A stretch of DNA of 19,085 nucleotides from Clostridia bacterium (lineage in GTDB: Bacteria; Bacillota; Clostridia; UBA1381), in the NCBI GenBank assembly GCA_900751685.1, contig CAADSR010000130.1:1-19085 (forward strand), in the 5' to 3' direction. Below the pieces are notes generated by a model, which searched no databases, had not been told where the DNA came from, and worked only from the letters and a program-made list of their open reading frames with translations. Of the stretch, positions 6,377 to 14,727 are shown one piece after another. Each line of letters begins with the position of its first letter. Position 1 is the stretch's first letter. A program made the translations under genes and the position numbers.

Positions 6377-8461
6377 ATGAATAAAAAAATTATAACGGTT
6401 CTACTGGCATTAGCGATGTTATCCTCATCCGCGGCATTTGCGGCAGGAGAGAGTGGAAGCGGTAAATCAAATAATAACCAAGGAGTCATTGACCAGGAAA
6501 GCCAGAAGTCCCATAAAAGCTTTTCCGTAAAATTTGACGAGATAACAGATGAGGGCTCCCTTATGAAAACGGAAAATGCGGAAGGCGATGAGATCGACTT
6601 CATCATAGGAGGTTCTGTTTTTTATGATAATACAGGTGCGGAGAAAAAAGCTGCTGATTTGAAAAAAGGGGACGAGATCACAGTTTTTGTCGATGCGAAA
6701 TCACCCGCTCCGTTGATAATGCCCCAGCGCTACATGGCCTGTGCCGTCGTATTAGATACGGATGAAATAGGATTTGTTGATGTTTCAAAATATAGCAATA
6801 AAGAAGGCATCATTGATAAATTCCTAGTCAATGCGGACAATACCCTTGCCATAAATATTGGAGACGATACAGCTGTGGTTGGCAAGGATGGAAAAGCGGT
6901 TGACCGTGCTTCGATCAAGGATGGAGCAAGCCTGATGGTGTTCTATGCCGCGTCAACAAAAAGCATCCCCGCCCAGACGACCCCTTCAAAGGTAGTCGTA
7001 TTGAACACAGAGGATATGGATAATGGCCCGGATGACGGGGACAAGGAACCAAATGTATCCAAAGGTGAATACAAGTTTAAAACTTATTATATCACTTCGG
7101 ATGTGACCGACAATAAAAAAGTGGAAGTATCGGATTCAGAAGAAGGGGAAACAGCACAAACCCTCGATTTGAGCGAAGCGTTGATCATAAATAATGATGG
7201 AAGCCCATATGAAAAGCTGAATAAAGGCAATCAGATCACCGTATATTCAGAGCTTGACAGTGATGATATAGAGGTTGCCGCAGTATTAAAGGATGAGAAG
7301 TATGCTGTGGATGTGGACGAATATGTGAAGAGCGCCATGTTTGGTGTGGTCACGAATAAAGCGAACACATTGGCACTCAATTTGGATAAGAATACAAACA
7401 TAGTTGACATGAAGGGAAACAAAGTTTCTTATAAAAAGCTTTATGGCTGCGATTTGATCGTCATATACAAGGCTGTAGCGTTAAGTAATCCTGGTCAGAC
7501 ATCTCCTGAAAAGGTCATAGTTCTTGACGATGACGTGTACTTTGATGACATTGACCTTGATGATGATTTTTATGATGCGGTTAAGTACTTGGTTCATGCT
7601 GGAATCGTAAACGGCTATGAGGATGGGAAATTCTATCCGAACAAGACGTTGACAAGGGCGGAGCTTACAAAAATAATCTACGCAGCAATGGTCTATGCCG
7701 GAGAGGATGAAGGCGATCTTGATGATGCTGAGGAGCTATTTGAAGATGTCCTAGAGAGTGATTGGTATGCGCCTTACATCAATAGGATGTATAAGCTCAA
7801 TAAGATAGATGGTGTTGGCGATAAAAAATTTGAACCCAATAAAAAAGTGACTTATGAGCAGGCTATAAAAATGATCGTGTCCTTCATGGGCAAAGACCAG
7901 GAGGCGCAGGATAAAGGCGGCTATCCAGAAGGATATACTGCTGTAGCCATGGAATTAGGCATAACAGAGGGTATCAGCATTGTGGGAAATAAGCCTATCA
8001 CAAGAAGGGATGCTGTTGTTATGGTCGACCGGGCAGTCGATTATCTTGATGATGCCGGCAATGATAAGGATGAAGATAAAGACGAGGATAAAGATGACGA
8101 CAGGGATGACGATAAAGATGATAAGACCTTTGTAGAATGCAAGGTGACCGATGGAAAGCTTTATATCGAGCTTGATGCAAATGCCACCACAGGATATGAA
8201 TGGATCTACCATTTTAAAAAGGACGGGATTATATCTCTTGAAGACAGTGAATACATCACAGATAAGCATGAGCCGGGAATGGTAGGTGTAGGCGGGGTCC
8301 AGAAGTTTATATTTAAAGGTGATAAGAAGGGCAAAACGGAAATAAACCTTGAATATAAGCGGGCATCATCGGAAGATGCTGCAAAAACAGTTGAGGTCAA
8401 TGTTGAAGTTGACAAGGACGGGAATATAATCAAGGCAGATATTTCTGACATAGACGATTGA
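6377..8461 (+). CDS. Secreted SLH-domain surface protein with C-terminal chagasin-like protease-inhibitor domain
   Basis: The 694-residue product has a signal peptide (residues 1-22, cut after AFA). Residues about 35-385 hold beta-rich repeats in two related halves; each half ends with a similar strand (QTTPSKVVVLNTED and QTSPEKVIVLDDD). Residues about 395-560 form three S-layer homology units: the first two are clear (GIVNGYEDGKFYPNKTLTRAE; DGVGDKKFEPNKKVTYEQA) and the third is degenerate. An Asp/Lys-rich linker (about 558-583) follows. Residues 583-694 resemble inhibitor family I42 (chagasin): NATTGYEW at 602-609 and GMVGVGG at 634-640 fit two of the three protease-binding loops; the third (usually RPW) reads KRASS here. 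SLH domains bind cell-wall polymers, so this is a wall-attached protein. AGGAAG lies 6 bases before ATG. The gene is monocistronic, closed by the terminator at 8519. Confidence 0.9.
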   Translation: MNKKIITVLLALAMLSSSAAFAAGESGSGKSNNNQGVIDQESQKSHKSFSVKFDEITDEGSLMKTENAEGDEIDFIIGGSVFYDNTGAEKKAADLKKGDEITVFVDAKSPAPLIMPQRYMACAVVLDTDEIGFVDVSKYSNKEGIIDKFLVNADNTLAINIGDDTAVVGKDGKAVDRASIKDGASLMVFYAASTKSIPAQTTPSKVVVLNTEDMDNGPDDGDKEPNVSKGEYKFKTYYITSDVTDNKKVEVSDSEEGETAQTLDLSEALIINNDGSPYEKLNKGNQITVYSELDSDDIEVAAVLKDEKYAVDVDEYVKSAMFGVVTNKANTLALNLDKNTNIVDMKGNKVSYKKLYGCDLIVIYKAVALSNPGQTSPEKVIVLDDDVYFDDIDLDDDFYDAVKYLVHAGIVNGYEDGKFYPNKTLTRAELTKIIYAAMVYAGEDEGDLDDAEELFEDVLESDWYAPYINRMYKLNKIDGVGDKKFEPNKKVTYEQAIKMIVSFMGKDQEAQDKGGYPEGYTAVAMELGITEGISIVGNKPITRRDAVVMVDRAVDYLDDAGNDKDEDKDEDKDDDRDDDKDDKTFVECKVTDGKLYIELDANATTGYEWIYHFKKDGIISLEDSEYITDKHEPGMVGVGGVQKFIFKGDKKGKTEINLEYKRASSEDAAKTVEVNVEVDKDGNIIKADISDIDD

Positions 8462-8518
8462 TCTATTGCTTGATTTGAACCTGCCATTGGATATTTGCCC
8501 AAATCCGGTTTGAAAAAC

Positions 8519-8556
8519 AAAATAGCCTATACAAAGAAATTTGTATAGGCTATTTT
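8519..8556. terminator. Strong terminator after the SLH gene, bidirectional
   Basis: Arms 8519-8535 and 8540-8556 pair perfectly over 17 bases around GAAA. T-rich sequence follows on both strands, so it can close the SLH gene (plus) and back up the tRNA-Ser terminator (minus). Confidence 0.85.
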
Positions 8557-8630
8557 GATATGGAAATATAAATAGTAATTTGAGCTTATATTATTAGGAT
8601 GATGAGAGAAAAACCAGTGAATAATGTGTA

Positions 8631-8663
8631 AATAAAAAAGAGCTGTTTGTTTAAAACAACCCT
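8631..8663 (-). terminator. Terminator of tRNA-Ser
   Basis: On the minus strand a 10-base stem with two G-U pairs (8639-8648 with 8654-8663) and a 5-base loop is followed by TTTTTATTT. It begins four bases after the encoded CCA of the tRNA. Confidence 0.7.
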
Positions 8664-8666
8664 TTA

Positions 8667-8755
8667 TGGCGGAGACGGTGGGATTCGAACCCACGTGCCC
8701 GTGAAGGCAAACGCATTTCGAGTGCGCCCCGTTATGACCACTTCGATACGTCTCC
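8667..8755 (-). tRNA. tRNA-Ser (anticodon CGA)
   Basis: An 89-base class II tRNA: acceptor GGAGACG/CGTCTCC, anticodon stem GCGCA/TGCGT around loop CTCGAAA (anticodon CGA, reading UCG), a long variable arm of the serine type, T arm GTGGG-TTCGAAT-CCCAC, discriminator G and an encoded CCA (8667-8669). Confidence 0.97.
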
Positions 8756-8775
8756 ATATTTTTTTGTACCCAAAT

Positions 8776-8804
8776 ATCTTACCATATCCCCCTGGTAAAA
8801 TCAA
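8776..8804 (-). promoter_or_regulatory. Promoter of tRNA-Ser
   Basis: TTGATT (8799-8804) and TAAGAT (8776-8781) on the minus strand are 17 bases apart, about 20 bases before the mature 5' end. Confidence 0.6.
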
Positions 8805-8827
8805 GTCCCAAAATAAAAAATATTTGC

Positions 8828-8856
8828 TTGTAAAAGGGAGATGGGAATGATATAAT
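8828..8856 (+). promoter_or_regulatory. Promoter of the GH88 / acetyltransferase operon
   Basis: TTGTAA (8828-8833) and TATAAT (8851-8856) are 17 bases apart. Transcription should start near 8863, leaving a leader of about 30 bases before the chosen ATG at 8892 and supporting that start over the upstream in-frame ATG at 8874. Confidence 0.65.
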
Positions 8857-8891
8857 TTTTCTAATAGAAAAGAATGGCAGGGGGAAATAAA

Positions 8892-9989
8892 ATGCACAAA
8901 GTAGAACAATGGGCAAAAGAGGTGCAGGAGAAAATCATTCATAAGCTGCGTGGTACAGCCCTCGAGATTGGGAGCCGGTGCCCCCATGCGGAGCATGGCG
9001 GGATTTATGATAACCAGCCTATTTCCTGGTGGACAAACGGATTTTGGCCGGGTATTTTGTGGACGGCTTACCGTGCTACGAGAGAGCCGCTTTTCCTGAA
9101 TATGGCACGGGCATGTGAAAAGCAGTTGGACCAGGTGCTGCGGGAGTATGTACATACAGACCATGACGCGGGCTTTATGTGGAGCCTGGCAGCGGTGGCA
9201 GATTATAAAATTACAGGGAACCCCAAGGCGAAAACCAGGGGGCTGGTCGCAGCAAATTACCTGGCGGGACGTTTTCATCTGACCGGCAATTACATTCAGG
9301 CCTGGAATGGAAAAAGCGGGTGGGCGATTATTGATTGTATGATGAACCTGCCGCTTTTATACTGGACAAGTGAGATGGTAAACGACGGGCGTTACCGGGC
9401 GATGGCCCAGGCGCATACCCGGACTGTTTTAGAGCATTTCTGCCGCCCGGATGGGTCGGTAAACCATATCGTAGCGTTTGACCCCGAGACTGGGGAAGTG
9501 GATAATATCCCCCAAGGGCAGGGGGCGGCACCAGACAGTAAGTGGGCGCGGGGCACCTCCTGGGCGGTTTATGGCTTTGCGCTGGGATATGGCTATACCA
9601 AGAATCAAGAGTATTTGGAGCAGGCTAAAAAAACAGCAGACTTCTTTTTGGAGCAGCTTCCGGAAGACCATGTTTGTTATTGGGACTTTGCTGTGCCGGT
9701 AACGCCGGAGACCCCGCGGGACACATCTGCCGCGGCGTGCGCTGCCAGCGGCATGATCGAGATCTTCCGCCATAGCGGTGAGCAAAAATATCTGGATGGC
9801 GCCGTAGCTATTTTACAAGGGCTGACAGAGCATTTTGCAGACTTTACTTTGTCCTGCCAGCAGCTATTAAACGGCGGTACAGGGAATTTCCCCCAGGGAG
9901 ATAATATCAATGTGGGCTTGATCTACGGGGATTATTTTTATTTTGAAGCGGTCAATAAGCTTTGCGGTGAAAAGGGATTGTTTTGGTAA
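8892..9989 (+). CDS. Glycoside hydrolase family 88, unsaturated glucuronyl hydrolase
   Basis: GH88 enzymes remove the unsaturated uronic acid left at the non-reducing end when polysaccharide lyases cut acidic glycans. This 365-residue protein has the family length and no signal peptide, so it acts in the cytoplasm on imported fragments. The two conserved catalytic aspartates are visible: D92 in HDAGFMW and D148 in IIDCMMNLPLLYW; other family blocks are WWTNGFWPGILW near residue 50, KWARGTSWAVYGFALGY near 220, and RDTSAAACAASGMIEI near 275. ATG 8892 has GGGGG 7 bases upstream; an ATG six codons earlier would sit on the ribosome site itself. It is first in a two-gene operon, 13 bases before the acetyltransferase. 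Whether the substrate comes from rhamnogalacturonan, glucuronoxylan or host glycosaminoglycan cannot be told; GH105 is the main alternative family, but the IIDCMMN block favours GH88. Confidence 0.88.
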   Translation: MHKVEQWAKEVQEKIIHKLRGTALEIGSRCPHAEHGGIYDNQPISWWTNGFWPGILWTAYRATREPLFLNMARACEKQLDQVLREYVHTDHDAGFMWSLAAVADYKITGNPKAKTRGLVAANYLAGRFHLTGNYIQAWNGKSGWAIIDCMMNLPLLYWTSEMVNDGRYRAMAQAHTRTVLEHFCRPDGSVNHIVAFDPETGEVDNIPQGQGAAPDSKWARGTSWAVYGFALGYGYTKNQEYLEQAKKTADFFLEQLPEDHVCYWDFAVPVTPETPRDTSAAACAASGMIEIFRHSGEQKYLDGAVAILQGLTEHFADFTLSCQQLLNGGTGNFPQGDNINVGLIYGDYFYFEAVNKLCGEKGLFW

Positions 9990-10002
9990 GAAAAGAGGGA
10001 AA

Positions 10003-10440
10003 ATGAATATTCAAAAAGCGGGAAAAGAAGATGTGGAACAAGTCGCCGCGCTGGCGCTTCTTTTATGGCCTGACTATACGGAGCTGGAGCTGATAGAAGA
10101 GTTTACACCATTGCTTCAAAGTGATGCTGCCGCTGTCTTTTTGGCAGTAGAGCAGGAGGCGGTTGGGTTCGTCCAATGCCAGCTGCGCTCGGATTATGTA
10201 GAAGGGACTGGCAGCAGCCCGGTAGGATACCTGGAGGGCATTTATGTAAAGGAAGCCTTCCGCAGACAGGGGATTGCCAGGGCACTGAGCAAGGCGGGGG
10301 AGGATTGGGCAAAAAGACAAGGCTGCCTTGAGTTTGCCAGTGATACAGGGGTAGACAACATTTCCAGCATCCAATTTCATAAAAAATCTGGCTTTAAAGA
10401 AGCAAACCGCATCGTCTGTTTTGTGAAAAGGCTTGATTGA
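10003..10440 (+). CDS. GNAT acetyltransferase, aminoglycoside 6'-N-acetyltransferase AAC(6')-like
   Basis: The 145-residue protein has a GNAT fold with the acetyl-CoA loop RRQGIA at 87-92. Several features go beyond generic GNAT and match the AAC(6')-I group of aminoglycoside-modifying enzymes: an early LWPD (21-24), RSDYVEG (62-68), SSPVGYLEGIYV (71-82), a block like GCLEFASDTGVDN, and a C-terminal FHKKSGFKEANRIVCFVKRL. Members of this group transfer acetate to the 6'-amine of kanamycin- or tobramycin-type drugs. Whether this chromosomal copy confers resistance is not known; a housekeeping substrate is possible. Start ATG 10003 has GAGGG close upstream; the open frame begins at 9943 but would overlap the GH88 gene. 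It is cotranscribed with GH88 and closed by the terminator at 10457. Confidence 0.85.
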   Translation: MNIQKAGKEDVEQVAALALLLWPDYTELELIEEFTPLLQSDAAAVFLAVEQEAVGFVQCQLRSDYVEGTGSSPVGYLEGIYVKEAFRRQGIARALSKAGEDWAKRQGCLEFASDTGVDNISSIQFHKKSGFKEANRIVCFVKRLD

Positions 10441-10456
10441 ATTATTTGAAACTGAT

Positions 10457-10499
10457 AAAATCCCTCTCCCGGTGCAGGCTGCTCCGGGAGAGGGATTTT
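10457..10499. terminator. Strong convergent terminator
   Basis: Arms 10457-10472 and 10484-10499 pair perfectly over 16 bases with a GC-rich core and are flanked by T-runs on both strands. It closes the GH88/acetyltransferase operon on plus and the GH43 operon on minus. Confidence 0.9.
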
Positions 10500-10519
10500 T
10501 AATGAGAAGAAAGAGCATT

Positions 10520-13500
10520 TTATTTTGCGAATTGATACCCGCGTTGCTGCAATAAGTCTGTCCAAGCGGTCAAGCGCCCGGTATCAATGATGATTTTCCC
10601 GGTGTATTTATCAAAATCAATCGGGACGAGGGCAAAACCATTGTTAAAGCCATTCGCTGCGTTGGCCAGTTTATCATTGTCATTTCCAAACATCGTCGCC
10701 CACCAGTTTCCGTCGTTGTCTTCAAAATATCCATTATGCCCGAGGGTGTAGAGCCAGTGGACTTCCTTATATTCCTTATTTGCCAGGCATTTGCCGGTTT
10801 TGTTCATACCGACCACCGCATCGTAACCTCCATTTTCATCAAATTCTCCGGCTGTTGCGTAGTAAATACCATGGCGCTTAAATAAGAAGCCGCCTTCCTT
10901 ACCCGGAGCTTGTGCGGGGATGTATTCCTCATTGCCGTCTGATTTCTTTTTAATTGCCGTCATATCGTCATTCATATGCCAGATGGCGCAGGAACCGTCT
11001 ATGTAATAGACCTCATTGTCATCATCCCAGAACATAGACGCATCGATCCTATTTTTAAACATTACGTCCTGGCAGCTCTCTTGCCGCACATAAGGACCTT
11101 CCGGCTTGCCGCTAACACTTCGTGCGATGGCTGTTCCACCGGGATTCATGCAGTAGACAATAAAGTATGTACCCTTGACCCAGTGGATCTCAGGTGCCCA
11201 CAAGACCTGTGCAAACCGTTTTGCGCCAACATTGGTCGCGGGGTCCACATTGATATTTTTAACGCCGAAACCATTTACCTTTTCCCAGGTGCCTCCTTCA
11301 TAAACATTCCAAATATAATCAGGATATAGGGAGTCTTCCTTGGCAGCTTGTACCGGGGTCCAGTCCACCAGGTCTTTGCTGCGCCAGATCCTTATTCCGG
11401 TATCATCCTTCCATAGGTTTTCATCAGAGGTGTCTTCCCTTGGGAAGCTTCCCGGTCCGGCATGCTCAGGGGGTGTGCCTGTGGAGCAGCACATATAATA
11501 GTAGCCATCCGGCGCATTTAAGACCATCGGGTCACGCATAACGCCTGTTTCAGGCAGCTGGTCTATAACGTGGGGGACAATGATCTCTTCTGGCGGGACC
11601 GGAATGACCTTGTTGGTGATCCCTACGTTGATTGCGCTGATGAGCCTTAAAACGGACTGTGCTGCTTCATAGCGGGTTACTTTTTTTTCGGGTTCAAAGC
11701 TTCCGCTTATGACGGGGGTCAGGCCAAGCGCAACGGCAGTACCGATGCTTGATGGGTCTGTAATAGAGGCTTTGTCGCTAAAGCTTAATTCGGAAGATAC
11801 CGGCGAATCATCACCAGAACGTATTTTATAAATATCCACCAGCTTCGTGTAAAGCTTTTCCCTTGTTATCCCGCCGGAGAGGTCTGACTCTGTTTCGGAA
11901 GCCAAAAGGATCATTTCATTCACTTCTGTAGCAGAAATTATTTGATCACCCATAAAATTTATGCCGGATGCAGGGTTCATTCCCAGAATACTGTCCCATA
12001 CAAAAGTTTTGATATACTCATCCTCAGAAGCTGTGATATTATGATCGTCAAAGGATACATGCTTGAGGGTGTTATCGCTGGCGTAGAGGGCTGTGACCTT
12101 GATTCCTTTTTGCTTTACGATCCCAAGGGTGGCAAGATAGTTTATAGCCGGGGCATCGCTTTCGGGAACATCCTCAAACACGGTTTCCGTATTGTCTTTT
12201 AATTCATACAGGTATACATCATCCAGGCTGACGCTCCCGCTGCCCCTTCTCAGATTGAAGCGCATATTTTTGATCCCATTTGCGGCGGAGTCATAAAAAT
12301 CACTGTTTTGGACGCTTCCGCTGAATCCGTTTCTGTCATACAAATAGACATCATTTTTCTTTGCGGCAATGTCGCTTACGACCTTTAGGGTATACCATTT
12401 GTTGGTGGACACGGTTCCTAGCGGGGCTTCGCCAACCGTTACAGTGCCGGAGGTATCCACGTTTATTCGGGCGGCAATGACAAGGTTTGTATCATCTGAT
12501 TTCTGATTGTCTGCACTGGATGAGGTCAAGTCAAGCATTGCTACAACACTGTTATCATGTGCGGCTAATTTGTTGAATTTGACCTTGAGCTGGGTCACGG
12601 ACTTAGTACTGGTCAGCGCCGTTGTATTGTTTGCCGTTGCATAATATCTTGTTCCTGCTGCCCCATTGGTGAACGTTACGAATTTGTTGTTACCTTCACT
12701 ATTTTCCAGTATCGCAGTTAAGCCAAAATTCGTAAAATTTTTGGTGGATGGCTCTGCGCCGGTATTATTGATATAGGGTTCAAAGTCATCATGGAAGGTG
12801 TAGCTGTTTTTAGAGACTGCTCCCTTTACAGGCTGCGGGTCTAACGTTGGCTTCGGTGTTGCTGCTCCCGGAGGGGCCAGGGTGGGGGCTGGGGTAGGTT
12901 CTAGCGTAGGATATGGCGTCTTTGCCGGACGCTGGGTCGCCGCTGGTGTGGCTCCGTACGACTCAACGGTAAAATCCTTTAATGACATCTCAGCGCTGTA
13001 TTTGCTGTTTGGAAAGAAATTGACCTTATACCATTCCACCTTGCCGTAGTGCAGCTGCAGGTCATCCACCCTGCCTAAGGGAGTTCCATCTTCACTATAT
13101 AAGGTGATGCTTCCGGAGGAAACGGGATTATCCTCCCTGCCGTCGTGTAAAATCAGTTCAAAGGTATACCAGGCGGCCGGGTCAAGCGTTTCCAGCAAGA
13201 GCGCATTGCTGTAACCGGTGTTTACCGTGATCTTTCCGCCGTCCGTATTGATGTATGGTCCATAACCTGTGCTGTTTGACACTTCAACAAAGGCTCCCGC
13301 TTCGGCAAATTGAGCGGTAAAGCGGATTTTTGTGCTTTGCCCTGTAACGGTGATCTTATTGGAGAGCAAGCCGTGGTTTGTTTTTCCAAGTGTCCTTACA
13401 TCGGGGGACAGATGATCTCTTACAAGCTGTTGAACGTTTACGCCAGTATCAAATAAAGCGGCATAATCATCAGCCGTATAGTTCGTGTAATTATCACTTA

Positions 13501-13738
13501 GGGCCGCATTTGCCACATCGACCGCAGAGTAGGAGGCGTTGTTATCCATATTTTTGACCGTGATGTACCCGTCCTTCTCTGTTACTTCCGCGTCAGAATG
13601 GTCCCACCATGTCCCGTTGCCACCATAAGCACTTTTTGTGAGCGTATCGGTATAATCCACGGGGCTGGATGCGATTGCTGCCGGCAGGACCGAAACGGTT
13701 AATACTGCCGCTAGAAAAACTGCGCTTATTTTCTTCAT
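10520..13738 (-). CDS. Secreted multidomain glycoside hydrolase family 43 enzyme with internal SLH-like segment
   Basis: GH43 enzymes act on arabinan, arabinoxylan and related glycans. This 1072-residue protein has a signal peptide (about 1-23), a beta-sandwich region (about 25-258), a Pro/Thr-rich linker (about 260-302), a second concanavalin-like sandwich (about 310-510), an SLH-like region (about 521-705, from FEDVPESDAPAINYLATLGI to FEPEKKVTRYEAAQSVLRLI) and a C-terminal five-bladed GH43 domain (about 730-1072). The catalytic triad is visible: D736 in MRDPMV, D899 in RIDASMFWDDD and E948 in KEGGFLFK. The sandwiches may bind glycan and the SLH-like part may bind the cell wall, which would make this a surface enzyme. 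Its ATG overlaps the stop of the upstream GH43 gene (ATGA), with AGGAGG 10 bases before. Exact specificity (arabinanase, arabinofuranosidase or xylosidase) cannot be read from motifs. Confidence 0.9.
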   Translation of the reverse strand: MKKISAVFLAAVLTVSVLPAAIASSPVDYTDTLTKSAYGGNGTWWDHSDAEVTEKDGYITVKNMDNNASYSAVDVANAALSDNYTNYTADDYAALFDTGVNVQQLVRDHLSPDVRTLGKTNHGLLSNKITVTGQSTKIRFTAQFAEAGAFVEVSNSTGYGPYINTDGGKITVNTGYSNALLLETLDPAAWYTFELILHDGREDNPVSSGSITLYSEDGTPLGRVDDLQLHYGKVEWYKVNFFPNSKYSAEMSLKDFTVESYGATPAATQRPAKTPYPTLEPTPAPTLAPPGAATPKPTLDPQPVKGAVSKNSYTFHDDFEPYINNTGAEPSTKNFTNFGLTAILENSEGNNKFVTFTNGAAGTRYYATANNTTALTSTKSVTQLKVKFNKLAAHDNSVVAMLDLTSSSADNQKSDDTNLVIAARINVDTSGTVTVGEAPLGTVSTNKWYTLKVVSDIAAKKNDVYLYDRNGFSGSVQNSDFYDSAANGIKNMRFNLRRGSGSVSLDDVYLYELKDNTETVFEDVPESDAPAINYLATLGIVKQKGIKVTALYASDNTLKHVSFDDHNITASEDEYIKTFVWDSILGMNPASGINFMGDQIISATEVNEMILLASETESDLSGGITREKLYTKLVDIYKIRSGDDSPVSSELSFSDKASITDPSSIGTAVALGLTPVISGSFEPEKKVTRYEAAQSVLRLISAINVGITNKVIPVPPEEIIVPHVIDQLPETGVMRDPMVLNAPDGYYYMCCSTGTPPEHAGPGSFPREDTSDENLWKDDTGIRIWRSKDLVDWTPVQAAKEDSLYPDYIWNVYEGGTWEKVNGFGVKNINVDPATNVGAKRFAQVLWAPEIHWVKGTYFIVYCMNPGGTAIARSVSGKPEGPYVRQESCQDVMFKNRIDASMFWDDDNEVYYIDGSCAIWHMNDDMTAIKKKSDGNEEYIPAQAPGKEGGFLFKRHGIYYATAGEFDENGGYDAVVGMNKTGKCLANKEYKEVHWLYTLGHNGYFEDNDGNWWATMFGNDNDKLANAANGFNNGFALVPIDFDKYTGKIIIDTGRLTAWTDLLQQRGYQFAK

Positions 13739-14607
13739 TTCAATTGTTCCTCCTTTACTCTTATAAATCCCTTTTCGTCAAACCTAACTTTTACGAGAGC
13801 CGGCCGTTCCCGGAAGGGGGCTTGCCCGTCGTTTCCAAACATTGTCCCAAATATCGTCCCGTCAACGGTAGTGAAATAATTATTATGGCCGCCGCAGGGG
13901 ATGGCCTCATGCCTATTTGTGTAGGGGCCGTAAATATGATCGGAAAAGGCAACCATACTGGAATATCTGCCATTGTAGTTATCGGCGCAGGAAAGATAAT
14001 ATTTGCTGTCATGCTGGAATAAAAAAGCTCCTTCATATCCGACTTCATCCATCCCTTTATATTTTTTTGCGCCGTGATGGCAGGGATCGGGATCGGGCTT
14101 ATCGCAGAGGAGCCTTCTCGGCTTTTCCGTAAGAGCGGTCATATCCTTATTCATTTTAGCAATATATCCCCCTGCATAAACAAAATAAACACTTCCGTCT
14201 TCATCCTGAAACAAGGAAGCGTCAATATCATCCGTAAGGGGCCGGTCGGCCGCAAGTGCATTTATATAAGGCCCTTCAGCTCTGCCGGAAGCGCTTTTTA
14301 AAATACCTGTACCACCCGGCGGGACGGAATAGGCGATATAAAAGTTGTTATTTATGAAATGGATTTCCGGGGCCCATATAGAGCGGATGGGTTTCCCGTG
14401 ATGGGCCCTGGTTTCTTTTTGCCAGGTTGCATCTTTTTCAAAGCTCCATACCAGTCCCAGGCTATGCCAGGTCCTTAAATCATCTGAATACCAAAGCTGT
14501 ATGCCGTCATTATGGTCCCAGATATCTTCGCCGATGGTTCCTGACATATAGTATGTATTTTTGTTGTCTACACAGATATGCGTATCACGAAGCTGGGTGT
14601 CAAACAA
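13735..14607 (-). CDS. Cytoplasmic glycoside hydrolase family 43 enzyme; start codon abnormal
   Basis: A compact single-domain GH43 with no signal peptide. Catalytic residues, numbered from the TTG at 14605-14607: D8 in LRDTH, D129 in DDIDASLFQDEDG and E192 in GYEGAFLF; SIWAPEIHFINNNFYIAYS and HNNYFTTVDGTIFGTMFGND are further family blocks shared with the downstream secreted GH43, so the two are probably related. The TTG start leaves only seven residues before the catalytic base and has no ribosome site. A near-perfect site (AGGGAGGGG, 14644-14652) lies further up, and the frame stays open there, but only ATT, ATC and ATA follow; an ATA at 14635-14637 sits at ideal distance and would add ten residues. 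The true start is probably there or was lost by mutation. First gene of the two-gene GH43 operon. Confidence 0.87.
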   Translation of the reverse strand: MFDTQLRDTHICVDNKNTYYMSGTIGEDIWDHNDGIQLWYSDDLRTWHSLGLVWSFEKDATWQKETRAHHGKPIRSIWAPEIHFINNNFYIAYSVPPGGTGILKSASGRAEGPYINALAADRPLTDDIDASLFQDEDGSVYFVYAGGYIAKMNKDMTALTEKPRRLLCDKPDPDPCHHGAKKYKGMDEVGYEGAFLFQHDSKYYLSCADNYNGRYSSMVAFSDHIYGPYTNRHEAIPCGGHNNYFTTVDGTIFGTMFGNDGQAPFRERPALVKVRFDEKGFIRVKEEQLK

Positions 14608-14643
14608 AGGCTTTATATGTTTTATGATATCAAGTATGATAAT

Positions 14644-14652
14644 CCCCTCCCT
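14644..14652 (-). promoter_or_regulatory. Strong ribosome binding site without an ATG/GTG/TTG at usual distance
   Basis: On the minus strand AGGGAGGGG is followed six bases later by ATA (14635-14637), in frame with the GH43 gene. The nearest standard start in frame, TTG 14605-14607, is 36 bases away, too far for this site to serve. Confidence 0.6.
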
Positions 14653-14693
14653 TGATCCGGGAGCCGCCGGATATGAATGTGGTTTATAATCAT

Positions 14694-14722
14694 ATGATAT
14701 ATTATTATTGGTATTAAATCAA
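14694..14722 (-). promoter_or_regulatory. Promoter of the GH43 operon
   Basis: TTGATT (14717-14722) and TATCAT (14694-14699) on the minus strand are 17 bases apart, with tandem operator-like repeats directly upstream. Transcription should start near 14687, about 35 bases before the ribosome site. Confidence 0.5.
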
Positions 14723-14727
14723 CGCAT

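Noticed and set aside
5879..8632. Thirteen-base exact repeat AATAATGTGTAAA at 5879-5891 and 8620-8632, either side of the SLH gene
   Set aside because: A few exact 13-base matches are expected by chance in a window of this size; there is no extension or other sign of mobility.
8664..9278. 204-codon minus-strand frame opposite GH88 and tRNA-Ser
   Set aside because: It runs through a tRNA gene and antisense to a clear GH88 gene, and its peptide has no family features; it is a shadow frame.
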